DNA of 64,000 bases from assembly GCF_015223065.1 (NCBI RefSeq), contig NZ_JADFBY010000003.1, positions 186,001 to 250,000 on the forward strand, written 5' to 3'. This document shows positions 9,340-17,845 of this stretch, one piece after another. Under the pieces are notes generated by a model that saw only the letters and a program-made list of their open reading frames with translations, did not search any database and was not told where the DNA came from. The translations under genes were made by a program, and so were the position numbers. Position 1 is the first letter of the stretch. Every line of letters begins with the position of its first letter. This DNA comes from Mucilaginibacter sp. JRF. GTDB lineage: Bacteria; Bacteroidota; Bacteroidia; Sphingobacteriales; Sphingobacteriaceae.

Positions 9340-9370
9340 TTTGTTGTAATTAGTCCTTAATATTATCCCC

Positions 9371-10150
9371 ATGCTCTACATCGCCATCATCACTGCCATC
9401 ATTATCTCTTACACCCTATTTCAGCGTAAGCACAAACGGGAGCTTACACAGGTTATACTTAATGATGCGCAAAAGAAACTACTGGCTCAGCATATCGATT
9501 TTTATAATACATTAAATGATACCGATAAGCTTTATTTTGAGGATAAGGTGGAGCAGTTTCTGGATGCGGTGCATATTGAGGGCGTTGGTTTGGAGGTTAA
9601 TGATGTTGACCGGTTGATGGTGGCATCGAGCGCGGTGATACCCATATTCGCTTTTAAGGATTGGAGCTACCGTAACGTTACCAATGTGCTGCTGTACCCT
9701 GATACATTCGACGAGCAGTACCAGTTTGAGGGTGATAGCGGTCGCAACATTATGGGTATGGTGGGCAGCGGATATATGAACGGGCAGATGATCCTGTCGC
9801 GCGCGGCATTGCAAAAAGGCTTTTCTAAAAACTCGGGCGCGGAGAATACCGGTATTCATGAGTTTGTGCACCTGTTAGATAAAGTTGATGGCGCTACCGA
9901 TGGCATCCCCGAACATTTATTACCCCACGAATTCATCAAACCCTGGGTACGCATGATGCACCAGGAAATACGCCGGATAGAGGAAGGCAAATCTGATATT
10001 AACCCTTATGCCGCCACTAACGAGGCTGAGTTTTTCGCCGTGGTGTCCGAATACTTTTTCGAGAAGCCCGACAAGCTACAGGCCCGCCACCCCGAACTGT
10101 ATGATATGCTGAGCAAAGCGTTCGGGCAGGATCCGGCAGCTAATTCATAA
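9371..10150 (+). CDS. MtfA-like zinc-dependent peptidase (M90 family)
   Basis: 259 residues with one N-terminal membrane segment (LYIAIITAIIISYTLF), which the E. coli cytosolic MtfA lacks. The zinc motif HEFVHLLD (about residues 163-170) is followed by DKVDG and, further on, NEAEFFAVVSEYFFEKP, the conserved third-ligand region of the family. E. coli MtfA binds the glucose repressor Mlc and has aminopeptidase activity; the target here is unknown. The crtW-like gene follows after 48 bases and has its own promoter candidate. Confidence 0.85.
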   Translation: MLYIAIITAIIISYTLFQRKHKRELTQVILNDAQKKLLAQHIDFYNTLNDTDKLYFEDKVEQFLDAVHIEGVGLEVNDVDRLMVASSAVIPIFAFKDWSYRNVTNVLLYPDTFDEQYQFEGDSGRNIMGMVGSGYMNGQMILSRAALQKGFSKNSGAENTGIHEFVHLLDKVDGATDGIPEHLLPHEFIKPWVRMMHQEIRRIEEGKSDINPYAATNEAEFFAVVSEYFFEKPDKLQARHPELYDMLSKAFGQDPAANS

Positions 10151-10171
10151 CCACATTCACTATCTTGGTCG

Positions 10172-10179
10172 TAAATTTG
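10172..10179 (+). promoter_or_regulatory. Candidate -7 element for the crtW-like gene
   Basis: TAAATTTG matches TAnnTTTG exactly, 19 bases before the start codon. No convincing -33 partner at 18-20 bases. Confidence 0.45.
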
Positions 10180-10198
10180 CTGTGCAATTGCCGTAACC

Positions 10199-10897
10199 AT
10201 GCAAAACAGATCGAACACAGGTATAATCATCGCGCTTATTGTTATTGGCTGCTGGGCGGTATCTATCACCCTGTTAATGCAATGGGCGGTGGATTATACC
10301 AATCCGCTGCTTTACCTGTTCATCCTACTGCAAATGCACTTGTACACCGGCCTGTTCATCACCGCGCACGATGCCATGCACGGCACGGTATCATCTAACC
10401 AAAAAATAAATAATGCCGCTGGTTTTATAGCTACTTTTCTGTACGCCTCGTTCTGGTACCCGCACCTGTATAAAAAGCACCACATGCACCACCGGCATGT
10501 ACATACTCACGATGACCCCGATTATCACCAGGGCAACTTTTTCAGTTGGTATGTTCGCTTCATCCGTAATTATTTGTCTACATGGCAAATTGTGATCATG
10601 GCGGCGCTATTCAACATTTTAAAGTTATGGATACCTGAGCCAAACCTCATTTTGTTTTGGGTGGTGCCATCACTGTTGAGCACCCTGCAACTGTTTTACT
10701 TTGGCACCTACCTGCCGCATAAGGGCGAGCACGATAATCATCACCATGCCCGCAGCCAAAGCCGTAACCATGTTTGGGCCTTTGTGAGCTGTTATTTTTT
10801 CGGCTATCATTATGAGCACCATGAATCGCCGGGAACGCCGTGGTGGAAGCTTTGGAAAGCCCCTTTACCGCCTGCATCGGCACATAACACTAAATAA
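10199..10897 (+). CDS. crtW: CrtW-type beta-carotene ketolase / membrane di-iron fatty-acid-desaturase-fold enzyme
   Basis: 232 residues with about four membrane helices and three histidine clusters: HDAMH (about 60), KKHHMHHRHVH (about 97-107) and YHYEHHESP (about 205-213). The spacing and the strings FGTYLPHK and FGYHYEHHESPGTPWW match bacterial CrtW ketolases, which add 4-keto groups to beta-ionone rings of carotenoids in the membrane. A general fatty-acid desaturase is the main alternative. No other crt gene is adjacent; a CrtI/CrtD-type desaturase lies at 48219 in the same window. The 3' end overlaps an upstream extension of the next reading frame, but that gene's real start is later. 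Confidence 0.75.
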   Translation: MQNRSNTGIIIALIVIGCWAVSITLLMQWAVDYTNPLLYLFILLQMHLYTGLFITAHDAMHGTVSSNQKINNAAGFIATFLYASFWYPHLYKKHHMHHRHVHTHDDPDYHQGNFFSWYVRFIRNYLSTWQIVIMAALFNILKLWIPEPNLILFWVVPSLLSTLQLFYFGTYLPHKGEHDNHHHARSQSRNHVWAFVSCYFFGYHYEHHESPGTPWWKLWKAPLPPASAHNTK

Positions 10898-10946
10898 AAT
10901 TTATACTACATACATTACACCGCCGTTAAAAAACAAACCACTGCTT

Positions 10947-11447
10947 ATGCTTAGATCGATACTATCATTATCTATAATTTCTGTTTTTTCGCTAAGTGTA
11001 TTCGCGCAAACGGATAGCACCACTAAACCATCGGTAGTAAAAACCCTCAGCCTTAAACAATATGATGCACTGCAAAAGGGTGATGATATGTATAACATGG
11101 CAGCGGCAGCAGTATTAAACCACTACCCTGCCCCCGATCAGGTATTAAGTGTTAAGGATAAATTGAAACTGGATGATGCGCAGGTAAGCAAAATAAGCAC
11201 TATCAATACCGAGCTTATCCGCAAAAAAAAGGAAATGGGCGTGTTCATTATCCGTAACGAGCGGGCAATTGACAGCCTTTTCCGCATAAAAAAGATAAAT
11301 GACGGCAACCTGATCTACTACACCAACCGCTATGGTATATACCAGGGCGAACTCAGGAACGTCATTTTACAAGCCTGCCTCAAGACGCAAAAGCTGCTTA
11401 CGGCAAAGCAAATAAATAAGTTTGAACGTTTACAGGAGAACAAGTAA
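10947..11447 (+). CDS. Secreted Spy/CpxP-like hypothetical protein
   Basis: 166 residues from the ATG at 10947, chosen because it begins a clean signal peptide (LRSILSLSIISVFSLSVFAQ). The mature part is nearly all helical, with two LTxxQ-like motifs (LKLDDAQVSKI and LLTAKQINKFERL) at about residues 72 and 156. That pattern is typical of periplasmic Spy/CpxP-like and other DUF-type helical proteins. I infer a small periplasmic helical protein; a chaperone or stress role is not shown by the sequence. 49 bases separate it from the crtW-like gene, with which it may be cotranscribed. Confidence 0.65.
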   Translation: MLRSILSLSIISVFSLSVFAQTDSTTKPSVVKTLSLKQYDALQKGDDMYNMAAAAVLNHYPAPDQVLSVKDKLKLDDAQVSKISTINTELIRKKKEMGVFIIRNERAIDSLFRIKKINDGNLIYYTNRYGIYQGELRNVILQACLKTQKLLTAKQINKFERLQENK

Positions 11448-11468
11448 CAATTTGCCATTGGTTTTATT

Positions 11469-11476
11469 TAAATTTG
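11469..11476 (+). promoter_or_regulatory. Candidate -7 element for accA
   Basis: TAAATTTG is an exact TAnnTTTG match 21 bases before the accA start. The nearest upstream TTTG (11451-11454) is only 14 bases away, so the -33 box is unclear. Confidence 0.5.
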
Positions 11477-11497
11477 GCGCCTGATTGATAGAGTTGT

Positions 11498-12499
11498 ATG
11501 AAAATTTCATTTGATTTTGAGAAACCGCTGGCCGAACTGCAACAGCAGATCGACAAGGTTGTACAAATAGAAGATAAGAACAAGCTGGATATGTCGGCCA
11601 CTATTGCCGAGCTGGAAACCAAGCTTGAACAAGCACAAAAGGATATTTACGGCAACCTTACCGGTTGGCAAAAGGTTCAAATATCGCGTCACCCGGAGAG
11701 GCCTTATACCCTACAGTATATTGAGCTGATGTGCGACGATTTTATTGAACTGCACGGCGACCGTACCGTTGGCGATGACAAGGCCATTGTAGGTGGTTTT
11801 GCCACCCTTGGCGGCCAAACCGTAATGATCATCGGCCACCAAAAAGGCCGTAACACCAAGGAGCGCCAGTACCGTAACTTTGGCATGGCTAACCCCGAAG
11901 GTTACCGCAAGGCTTTACGCCTGATGAAACTGGCCGAAAAATTCAACAAACCGGTTATTACCCTGATCGATACCCCGGGAGCTTACCCAGGCCTTGAGGC
12001 TGAGGAACGCGGACAAGGTGAAGCCATTGCCCGCAACCTGCTGGAAATGTCGGTACTTAAGGTGCCTGTTGTTTGCGTTATTATTGGCGAGGGTGCATCG
12101 GGCGGCGCGTTGGGTATTGGTATTGGCGATCGTGTGCTGATGCTGGATAACTCATGGTACTCGGTTATATCGCCAGAGAACTGCTCAACCATCCTTTGGA
12201 AAACATGGGAGAACAAAGAGCGCGCGGCAGAAGTGTTAAAGCTGACCTCTACCGAGATGCTAAAGAACAAACTGATTGATGGCGTAGTGAAAGAGCCTCT
12301 TGGCGGCGCTCATCAGGACCCAGTGGCTATGGCTACCATCCTGAAAAAACAATTGATCAAGGAGCTTAACCAGCTTAAACAAAAGGACATTAACCAGGTG
12401 GTTAACGAGCGTATCGAGAAATTCGGCTCAATGGGTGTTGTTATTGAGGATGAACCCGAGGTAACCGAAGCCCCTGCTACAGCTAAGCAAGCCGAGTAA
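11498..12499 (+). CDS. accA: Acetyl-CoA carboxylase carboxyltransferase subunit alpha
   Basis: 333 residues. With AccD it transfers the carboxyl group from biotin-BCCP to acetyl-CoA, the committed step of fatty-acid synthesis. Visible: N-terminal helical segment ending near [16 protein letters not shown], then the crotonase-fold core with [26 protein letters not shown] and the oxyanion-hole region [12 protein letters not shown] (about 200-211). Length is typical (about 315-335). It has an Ala/Glu/Pro-rich C-terminal tail. It is monocistronic with a strong terminator; accD is not nearby. Confidence 0.96.
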   Translation: MKISFDFEKPLAELQQQIDKVVQIEDKNKLDMSATIAELETKLEQAQKDIYGNLTGWQKVQISRHPERPYTLQYIELMCDDFIELHGDRTVGDDKAIVGGFATLGGQTVMIIGHQKGRNTKERQYRNFGMANPEGYRKALRLMKLAEKFNKPVITLIDTPGAYPGLEAEERGQGEAIARNLLEMSVLKVPVVCVIIGEGASGGALGIGIGDRVLMLDNSWYSVISPENCSTILWKTWENKERAAEVLKLTSTEMLKNKLIDGVVKEPLGGAHQDPVAMATILKKQLIKELNQLKQKDINQVVNERIEKFGSMGVVIEDEPEVTEAPATAKQAE

Positions 12500-12516
12500 T
12501 TTATTACCGGCTATAA

Positions 12517-12557
12517 TAAAACAAGAAAAGCGGCTTATGGCCGCTTTTCTTGTTTTA
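12517..12557. terminator. Bidirectional terminator between accA and DUF2723 gene
   Basis: An 18-bp perfect inverted repeat (arms 12517-12534 and 12540-12557) with AAGCGG-type GC base and A/T ends on both sides serves two converging genes. Confidence 0.9.
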
Positions 12558-12572
12558 TACAAGTACCTCCGC

Positions 12573-15500
12573 TTATTGCTGAGGTACTCCGAATTTGCTG
12601 CTAAAATTTTTAAGCTGATCTGAATAGGTTTTGTTCAGCGTAGTTTGATGGAAATCCTTAGTTAAACCAACCAAGCCATTCAGTAACGACATGGTGAACT
12701 GTATATCCCTATCTGAGCCTGATGAATCTCCGTTTTGCATCGACTCATATTTGTAGTTAAGCATGTCAACTAAATAATCATCTATCTGCGCGGCCAGCTT
12801 GTTGCCGATTTTGGTTTCGCCAACACGGTAAGCGCTTTCAAGCAGGTAATATTTACGTACGGCAACTTCCTGCACCGGTATATCGGCAGGCATTTCGGCA
12901 TCGTATTTAGCTATCAGCTTTTTAACCTGCTCGTTTTTACCTTCTTTGATCATGTTATCGGCCAAGTTCATGTACATACGCGAAATAAGCGGGTAGAACA
13001 TGGTTTGCGATTCGTGATCCAGATACTTGGCGGTTTTAAAGTTGCCGTATTTGAATTTGTTAACCATGTTATCGTACATCTTGTCGCTGTTGGTAGCCTC
13101 AAGCGCGGCAACCGTAGTATCAGGCTTAAGCGGCATCAGGTGATAGGCAAAACCCTCGTTATACAGGTAACGGTCAAGGCCGATCATGTTCTCGCTACCA
13201 ACGGTAACGGCGAAATAGATAGGGCGTTTCCAATCGTTATGGGCCAAAATATCTAACAGGGCCAGGTTATCTTTAGTGATGTAGTTACCCGGATATTTCC
13301 ACTCAATAGCGGTTTCGGCCTGAGCCTCTTTGCCGGCGGGTATAGCGCCTGATTTTTTAGCCTCGTTAACATCAACCGATAGTTTAAAGTTTTTAGTTGG
13401 CAGGTAGTTGGTTTTGGCGCCGCTTTGCAGCTCGGCCATAGCACGCGGATCATCCGAAGTAATAAAGTCAAACAACTCTTTTACATCTGTTGATCCCGGT
13501 ACGTTGCCATCGCTGTAATAAATAACATCGCGTACACCGGCCTGGAATTTCTCGTTAGGCATGGTGATAGGCAGCGGTGCCGATTCATTCATTTTACCCT
13601 TCATCTGGCGGATGTACCAATCGGTACCCAGCAAGCTCAGGTTAACAATGCGCACATCGGGCCTAACGCCTTCAACTTCCTGAATGTACCACAGCGGGTA
13701 AGTATCGTTATCGCCATAAACAAACAGTATGGCATTCGGCTCGCACGAGTTAAGGTAGTTGTAAGCCATATCATGCGGTGTAAGCTTGGTTGAGCGGTTG
13801 TGGTCATCCCACTCCTGGCTGGCCATTAATGCCGGGGCTGCTAACAAACATACCACGGTTGATATTGCCGCCGCTGTTTTAGCGTTCAGCCTGCTCAATA
13901 TTTCGGCGATGAATAATACGCCCAGGCCTATCCATATCGCGAAGGCATAGAACGAACCCGCGTAAGCGTAATCACGTTCACGTGGTTGTAATGGGTCCTG
14001 GTTAAGATAAAGCACAATGGCCAAACCTGTAAAAAAGAACAGTACCCCCACAATACCCGCGTCCATTTGGTTACGGCGGAAATGGTATACAGCACCCATT
14101 AAACCGATAATTAACGGCAGGGCGTATAAATGGTTGTATGACTTACTTTTAGTTACCGAGTAAGGTAATGGCTGGTTAGGCCTGAAACCAGTTACCCAAT
14201 TACCGTCAACACCATTAGCGTCTATCTGCCCATCCTGATCGTTGGTACGGCCAACAAAATTCCACAGAAAATAGCGGGTATACATTTGCGTAACCTGCCA
14301 GGTCATGAAGAACTTGAAGTTGGTCACAAGATTAGGATGCTCCTCGGCACCTAACTGCGCCCATTGGCGGTAAAACTGCGCATGGCTCGGCTTATCGCTG
14401 AACATACGCGGGAAGAAGGTATTACGATCGTATATATTCTTGATCTTTCTGCCTGCTATCTCATATTTTTCCTTACCACGACGATATATAGCGGCACCTT
14501 CTTTCTGATCGGTAAGTTCCGAATCAAAGAACTGGCCATACATTAAAGGAGTATCGCCATACTGATCACGGTTAAGGTAGCTGTTAAGCGCGAAGGCATC
14601 CTGCGGATCGCTATTGTTAAGATTAGTACCGGCTTTTGCACGGATAACGATCATCACGAAAGAGCTGTAACCAAACAGAATGAATGCCAAACAAACCAAA
14701 AAGCTGTTAAGCGCGAAACGCTTTTCGCGGATCTTAACCACATACTCCAAAAATGCTAATACGGCAATGGCCACTATTAAACCAATAATACCGCTGCTTA
14801 TGCCAGCAAGTAGCACAAACAATACCGCGGCAGCTAAAATGGCCGGTTTAACCGGGTTAATGGTATAATATATACCGGTTATCAGCAATGCTACCAATAA
14901 TACAAAGAAGGTAACGGCACCGGTACCAAAACCCATGCCCAATGTATTTACAAAGAACAGATCAGAGAACGCGGCACCTTTTACCGTGAACTGTATCACT
15001 CCCCAAAGCACAAAGGCTACAGCCACGATACCACCAAAGAACCATAAAAGCGCGCCACCTGAAGTAGCCTTTTCGGTTTTGCGGAAGTAAATAACCAGCG
15101 CTATGGCAGGTATAACCAGCAAGTTTAACAAGTGTATACCGATAGATAAGCCCATTACGTAGGCTATGAAAACTATCCAGCGGTTGGCGTGAGGCTCATC
15201 GGCGTGGGCTTCCCATTTCAGGATGGCCCAGAATACGATGGCCGTACATAACGATGATTCGGCGTAAACCTCTGACTCGACAGCCGAGAACCAGAACGTA
15301 TCTGAAAAGGTATAGGCCAGCGAACCTACCAAACCCGCTCCAATAATCAGGATCAGGTTGGCCGTGGTTATTTGTACGCCCGGTTTAACCAATAGCTTTT
15401 TGGCCAGCGCGGTTATTGTCCAAAACAGAAACAATATGGTAGCGCTGCTTGATAAGGCCGATGCCATGTTGGTAAAATACGCCACCTTGGTATTATCGCC

Positions 15501-15704
15501 CAATGATAGCAGCGAAAAGGCTTTGCCTATCATGGTAAACAGCGGCGCGCCGGGCTGGTGGGCCACTTGTAACCGGTATATACAGGCAATAAATTCGCCG
15601 CAATCCCAAAAACTGGTTGATGGCTCGAGCGTTAAAACGTAGGTAATGGTGGCTATCAAAAAGGCCAGCCAGCCAAAAAGATTGTTTATCTTGTTGTAAT
15701 TCAT
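12573..15704 (-). CDS. DUF2723 / GT117-type multispanning membrane protein
   Basis: 1043 residues. The N-terminal half has many membrane helices and begins with the family hallmark: STSFWDCGEFIA (about 30) and HQPGAPLF (about 50), followed by ESEVYAESSL. A soluble region (about 640-1043) contains PNAILFVYGDNDTYPLWYIQ and helical C-terminal repeats. These features match DUF2723, placed among GT-C-fold glycosyltransferases (GT117) by motif similarity. The acidic D/E residues in the first luminal loop are the expected catalytic positions. The substrate is not shown by sequence. Transcribed alone, converging on accA. Confidence 0.85.
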   Translation of the reverse strand: MNYNKINNLFGWLAFLIATITYVLTLEPSTSFWDCGEFIACIYRLQVAHQPGAPLFTMIGKAFSLLSLGDNTKVAYFTNMASALSSSATILFLFWTITALAKKLLVKPGVQITTANLILIIGAGLVGSLAYTFSDTFWFSAVESEVYAESSLCTAIVFWAILKWEAHADEPHANRWIVFIAYVMGLSIGIHLLNLLVIPAIALVIYFRKTEKATSGGALLWFFGGIVAVAFVLWGVIQFTVKGAAFSDLFFVNTLGMGFGTGAVTFFVLLVALLITGIYYTINPVKPAILAAAVLFVLLAGISSGIIGLIVAIAVLAFLEYVVKIREKRFALNSFLVCLAFILFGYSSFVMIVIRAKAGTNLNNSDPQDAFALNSYLNRDQYGDTPLMYGQFFDSELTDQKEGAAIYRRGKEKYEIAGRKIKNIYDRNTFFPRMFSDKPSHAQFYRQWAQLGAEEHPNLVTNFKFFMTWQVTQMYTRYFLWNFVGRTNDQDGQIDANGVDGNWVTGFRPNQPLPYSVTKSKSYNHLYALPLIIGLMGAVYHFRRNQMDAGIVGVLFFFTGLAIVLYLNQDPLQPRERDYAYAGSFYAFAIWIGLGVLFIAEILSRLNAKTAAAISTVVCLLAAPALMASQEWDDHNRSTKLTPHDMAYNYLNSCEPNAILFVYGDNDTYPLWYIQEVEGVRPDVRIVNLSLLGTDWYIRQMKGKMNESAPLPITMPNEKFQAGVRDVIYYSDGNVPGSTDVKELFDFITSDDPRAMAELQSGAKTNYLPTKNFKLSVDVNEAKKSGAIPAGKEAQAETAIEWKYPGNYITKDNLALLDILAHNDWKRPIYFAVTVGSENMIGLDRYLYNEGFAYHLMPLKPDTTVAALEATNSDKMYDNMVNKFKYGNFKTAKYLDHESQTMFYPLISRMYMNLADNMIKEGKNEQVKKLIAKYDAEMPADIPVQEVAVRKYYLLESAYRVGETKIGNKLAAQIDDYLVDMLNYKYESMQNGDSSGSDRDIQFTMSLLNGLVGLTKDFHQTTLNKTYSDQLKNFSSKFGVPQQ

Positions 15705-15876
15705 CGTTAAATGATATAAATACTATACAGCTTTATAAGCTGCCGAAAATAACAAACTATCCTTAATGTTACTATTAAAAACTTAGCAGTTAACATATTT
15801 TAACGCCGTAAAGCCGTGCAGCAAAACAGCTTGTAATTTTTTTTCAAAAAAATTTTTACCATTTCAAAAATCGTCT

Positions 15877-15884
15877 TACATTTG
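15877..15884 (+). promoter_or_regulatory. Candidate -7 element for tRNA-Gln
   Basis: TACATTTG is an exact TAnnTTTG match, about 36 bases before the mature tRNA 5' end. A T-rich stretch sits about 20 bases upstream in the -33 position. Confidence 0.55.
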
Positions 15885-15919
15885 CATTCCGTTCGGAAAA
15901 GCAATTATCCAACGGAGAT

Positions 15920-15990
15920 TGCCTGATAGTATAATGGTAGTACGACGGTTTTTGGTACCGTTTGTCTTGGTTCGAATCCAGGTCGGGCAA
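15920..15990 (+). tRNA. tRNA-Gln (anticodon UUG)
   Basis: Acceptor arms TGCCTGA (15920-15926) and TCGGGCA (15983-15989) pair, with discriminator A. The anticodon stem ACGGT/ACCGT holds the loop TTTTGGT, giving anticodon TTG at loop positions 3-5. The T arm is CTTGG-TTCGAAT-CCAGG. The 3' CCA is not encoded. Seventy-one bases, no intron. Confidence 0.93.
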
Positions 15991-16000
15991 CAACAAAAAG

Positions 16001-16058
16001 ATTCGGATTTTGAATTTTCAGTTTCGGCTTAAACCGATAGAGAATTTGAAATCCGAAT
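16001..16058. repeat. Imperfect inverted repeat after tRNA-Gln
   Basis: ATTCGGATTT (16001-16010) pairs with AAATCCGAAT (16049-16058), and the inner bases extend the stem imperfectly. Followed by TGTTTTT, it may end the tRNA transcript, though it is longer and weaker than a typical terminator. Confidence 0.5.
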
Positions 16059-16133
16059 TGTGTTTTTAAGGTTTTATACGGGCGCGTGAAGTATCTCTAA
16101 ATGATGTATCAACGCGTTTGAAATCCAAATAAA

Positions 16134-17078
16134 ATGCCGTTACAGTTTAACCCTGTTAAATTATTCTCAGGATTAGGTTCAAAAGAGCTGGCTACCGAAA
16201 TATCGGCAAGCTATGGTCGTGAACTTGGTGAAGTTATCCTTTCACGCTTTAGCGATGGCGAGTTTCAGCCTCACTTTAATGAGTCGGTACGTGGTTGTGA
16301 TGTATTTCTGATACAATCAACCAACCAGCCTACTGATAACCTGATGGAGTTGCTGATGCTGATTGACGCGGCCCGCCGTGCATCAGCCCACTACGTAACC
16401 GCTGTTATACCTTATTTTGGATTGGCCCGTCAGGATCGTAAAGACAAGCCACGTGTGGCTATCGGCGCCAAGCTTGTTGCCAACCTGTTGGTAGCGGCAG
16501 GCATCAACCGTATCATGACCATGGATTTGCACGCAGCGCAGATACAGGGCTTTTTTGATGTTCCGGTTGATCACCTTGATGCCTCGGTAATATTTGTACC
16601 GTACATCAAAAGCCTGGGGCTCGAAAACCTTACCATCGCGTCGCCTGATATGGGTGGCTCGTACCGCGCACGCACCTTTGCCAAGTTTTTTAACGCTGAG
16701 GTAGTTATTTGCGACAAACGCCGTAAACGCGCTAATGAGATTGAATCAATGACGGTGATAGGCGATGTGGTTGATCAGGACATTGTACTGATAGATGATA
16801 TTTGCGATACAGCAGGTACCCTATCAAAAGCAGCAGGCCTCATTATGGAGCGTGGCGCACGCAGTGTAAGGGCGGTATGTACACACCCGGTATTATCTGG
16901 CAAGGCTTACGAAACCATCGAGAACTCAGCCTTAACTGAGCTGATAGTAACCGATACTATTCCGTTAAAGCAGCAAAGCAGCAAAATAAGGGTGCTATCA
17001 ACAGCTGACCTTTTTGCCAAAGCGATAATGAACGTGAACGAGCATGGCTCAATAAGCCAGCTTTTTAAAGTAGATTAA
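16134..17078 (+). CDS. prs: Ribose-phosphate pyrophosphokinase
   Basis: 314 residues. It makes phosphoribosyl pyrophosphate from ribose 5-phosphate and ATP for nucleotide, His and Trp synthesis. Visible: FSDGEFQPHFNESVRGCDVFLIQ near 40-62, the flexible-loop/ATP region YFGLARQDRKDKPR (about 97-110), the metal-binding DLHAAQIQGFF (about 128-138) and the PRPP loop VLIDDICDTAGT (about 220-231). Length is as expected. rplY follows after 105 bases, a common arrangement in Bacteroidota (prs-rplY-pth). Confidence 0.96.
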   Translation: MPLQFNPVKLFSGLGSKELATEISASYGRELGEVILSRFSDGEFQPHFNESVRGCDVFLIQSTNQPTDNLMELLMLIDAARRASAHYVTAVIPYFGLARQDRKDKPRVAIGAKLVANLLVAAGINRIMTMDLHAAQIQGFFDVPVDHLDASVIFVPYIKSLGLENLTIASPDMGGSYRARTFAKFFNAEVVICDKRRKRANEIESMTVIGDVVDQDIVLIDDICDTAGTLSKAAGLIMERGARSVRAVCTHPVLSGKAYETIENSALTELIVTDTIPLKQQSSKIRVLSTADLFAKAIMNVNEHGSISQLFKVD

Positions 17079-17139
17079 AAAAAGCATATAGTTCATGGTT
17101 GATGGCTCATAGTTATCAGCATGAATTAATAAAGACTTT

Positions 17140-17156
17140 GTGGCGGCAAGCGCCAC
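17140..17156 (+). promoter_or_regulatory. Small hairpin upstream of rplY
   Basis: GTGGCG-gcaag-CGCCAC is a 6-bp GC-rich stem with a 5-base loop, 27 bases before the rplY start. It has no T tract. A role in L25 autoregulation is possible but only inferred. Confidence 0.35.
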
Positions 17157-17183
17157 GGAATAAACAATAAATAAATACAAAAA

Positions 17184-17765
17184 ATGAAATCATTTGCTAT
17201 TAGCGGTTCTCTAAGAGAGAACGTAGGGAAAAGAGATGCTAAAGAGCTGCGCTATGAAGGCCAGGTGCCGGCAGTTCTGTACGGAGGTGAAACTCAAACT
17301 CACTTCTCAGTATCCGCAGCTGATTTGAAAGCCGTTGTTTACACTCCGGTTGTTCATTTCATCGACCTTGACATTGCCGGCAAAAAAGCGCAGGCTATTA
17401 TTAAAGACATTCAGTTTCACCCGTTAACTGAACAACTTTTACACGTTGACTTTTTACAGCTTGACGAAAGCAAACCAATCGCTATCGAGATCCCTGTACA
17501 ATTAACCGGTACTTCTCCGGGTGTTAAAGTAGGTGGTAAACTGGTTCAAAAATTACGTAAGCTACGTATCAAAGGCTTACCTAAAGATCACCTTGATAAC
17601 ATCGAAGTTAGCATCGAGGAGCTTGAAGTTGGTAAATCAGTACGCGTTCGCGACATTAAATTAGACAACCTTGCTATCACCAACGCTCAGGAAGATACTA
17701 TCGTATCAGTAACCACCTCACGTGCATTACGTCAGGCTGAGCAGGAAGCTGCAAAAGGTAAATAA
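17184..17765 (+). CDS. rplY: 50S ribosomal protein L25/general stress protein Ctc
   Basis: 193 residues, the long Ctc-type form of L25 that binds 5S rRNA. Residues 1-90 form the L25 core (GSLRENVGKRDAKELRYEG, VPAVLYGG), and residues 95-180 form the TL5 C-terminal domain (GTSPGVKVGGKLVQKLRKL). It ends with a charged helix. Probably cotranscribed with prs and closed by a terminator at 17791-17827. Confidence 0.95.
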   Translation: MKSFAISGSLRENVGKRDAKELRYEGQVPAVLYGGETQTHFSVSAADLKAVVYTPVVHFIDLDIAGKKAQAIIKDIQFHPLTEQLLHVDFLQLDESKPIAIEIPVQLTGTSPGVKVGGKLVQKLRKLRIKGLPKDHLDNIEVSIEELEVGKSVRVRDIKLDNLAITNAQEDTIVSVTTSRALRQAEQEAAKGK

Positions 17766-17790
17766 TCAGATAACATGATCTGTTAGCAAT

Positions 17791-17827
17791 AAAAAAAGCG
17801 GTGAGGATATCCTTACCGCTTTTTTTT
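17791..17827. terminator. Bidirectional terminator after rplY
   Basis: A-run, GCGGTGAGG, short loop ATAT, CCTTACCGC, T-run (one G-T wobble). It serves rplY and the converging receptor gene. Confidence 0.85.
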
Positions 17828-17845
17828 GTGCCTTACGTTTTAACG

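Noticed and set aside
10812..10946. Longer start for the Spy-like protein
   Set aside because: Overlaps the crtW gene out of its own frame, and the signal peptide starts only at 10947.
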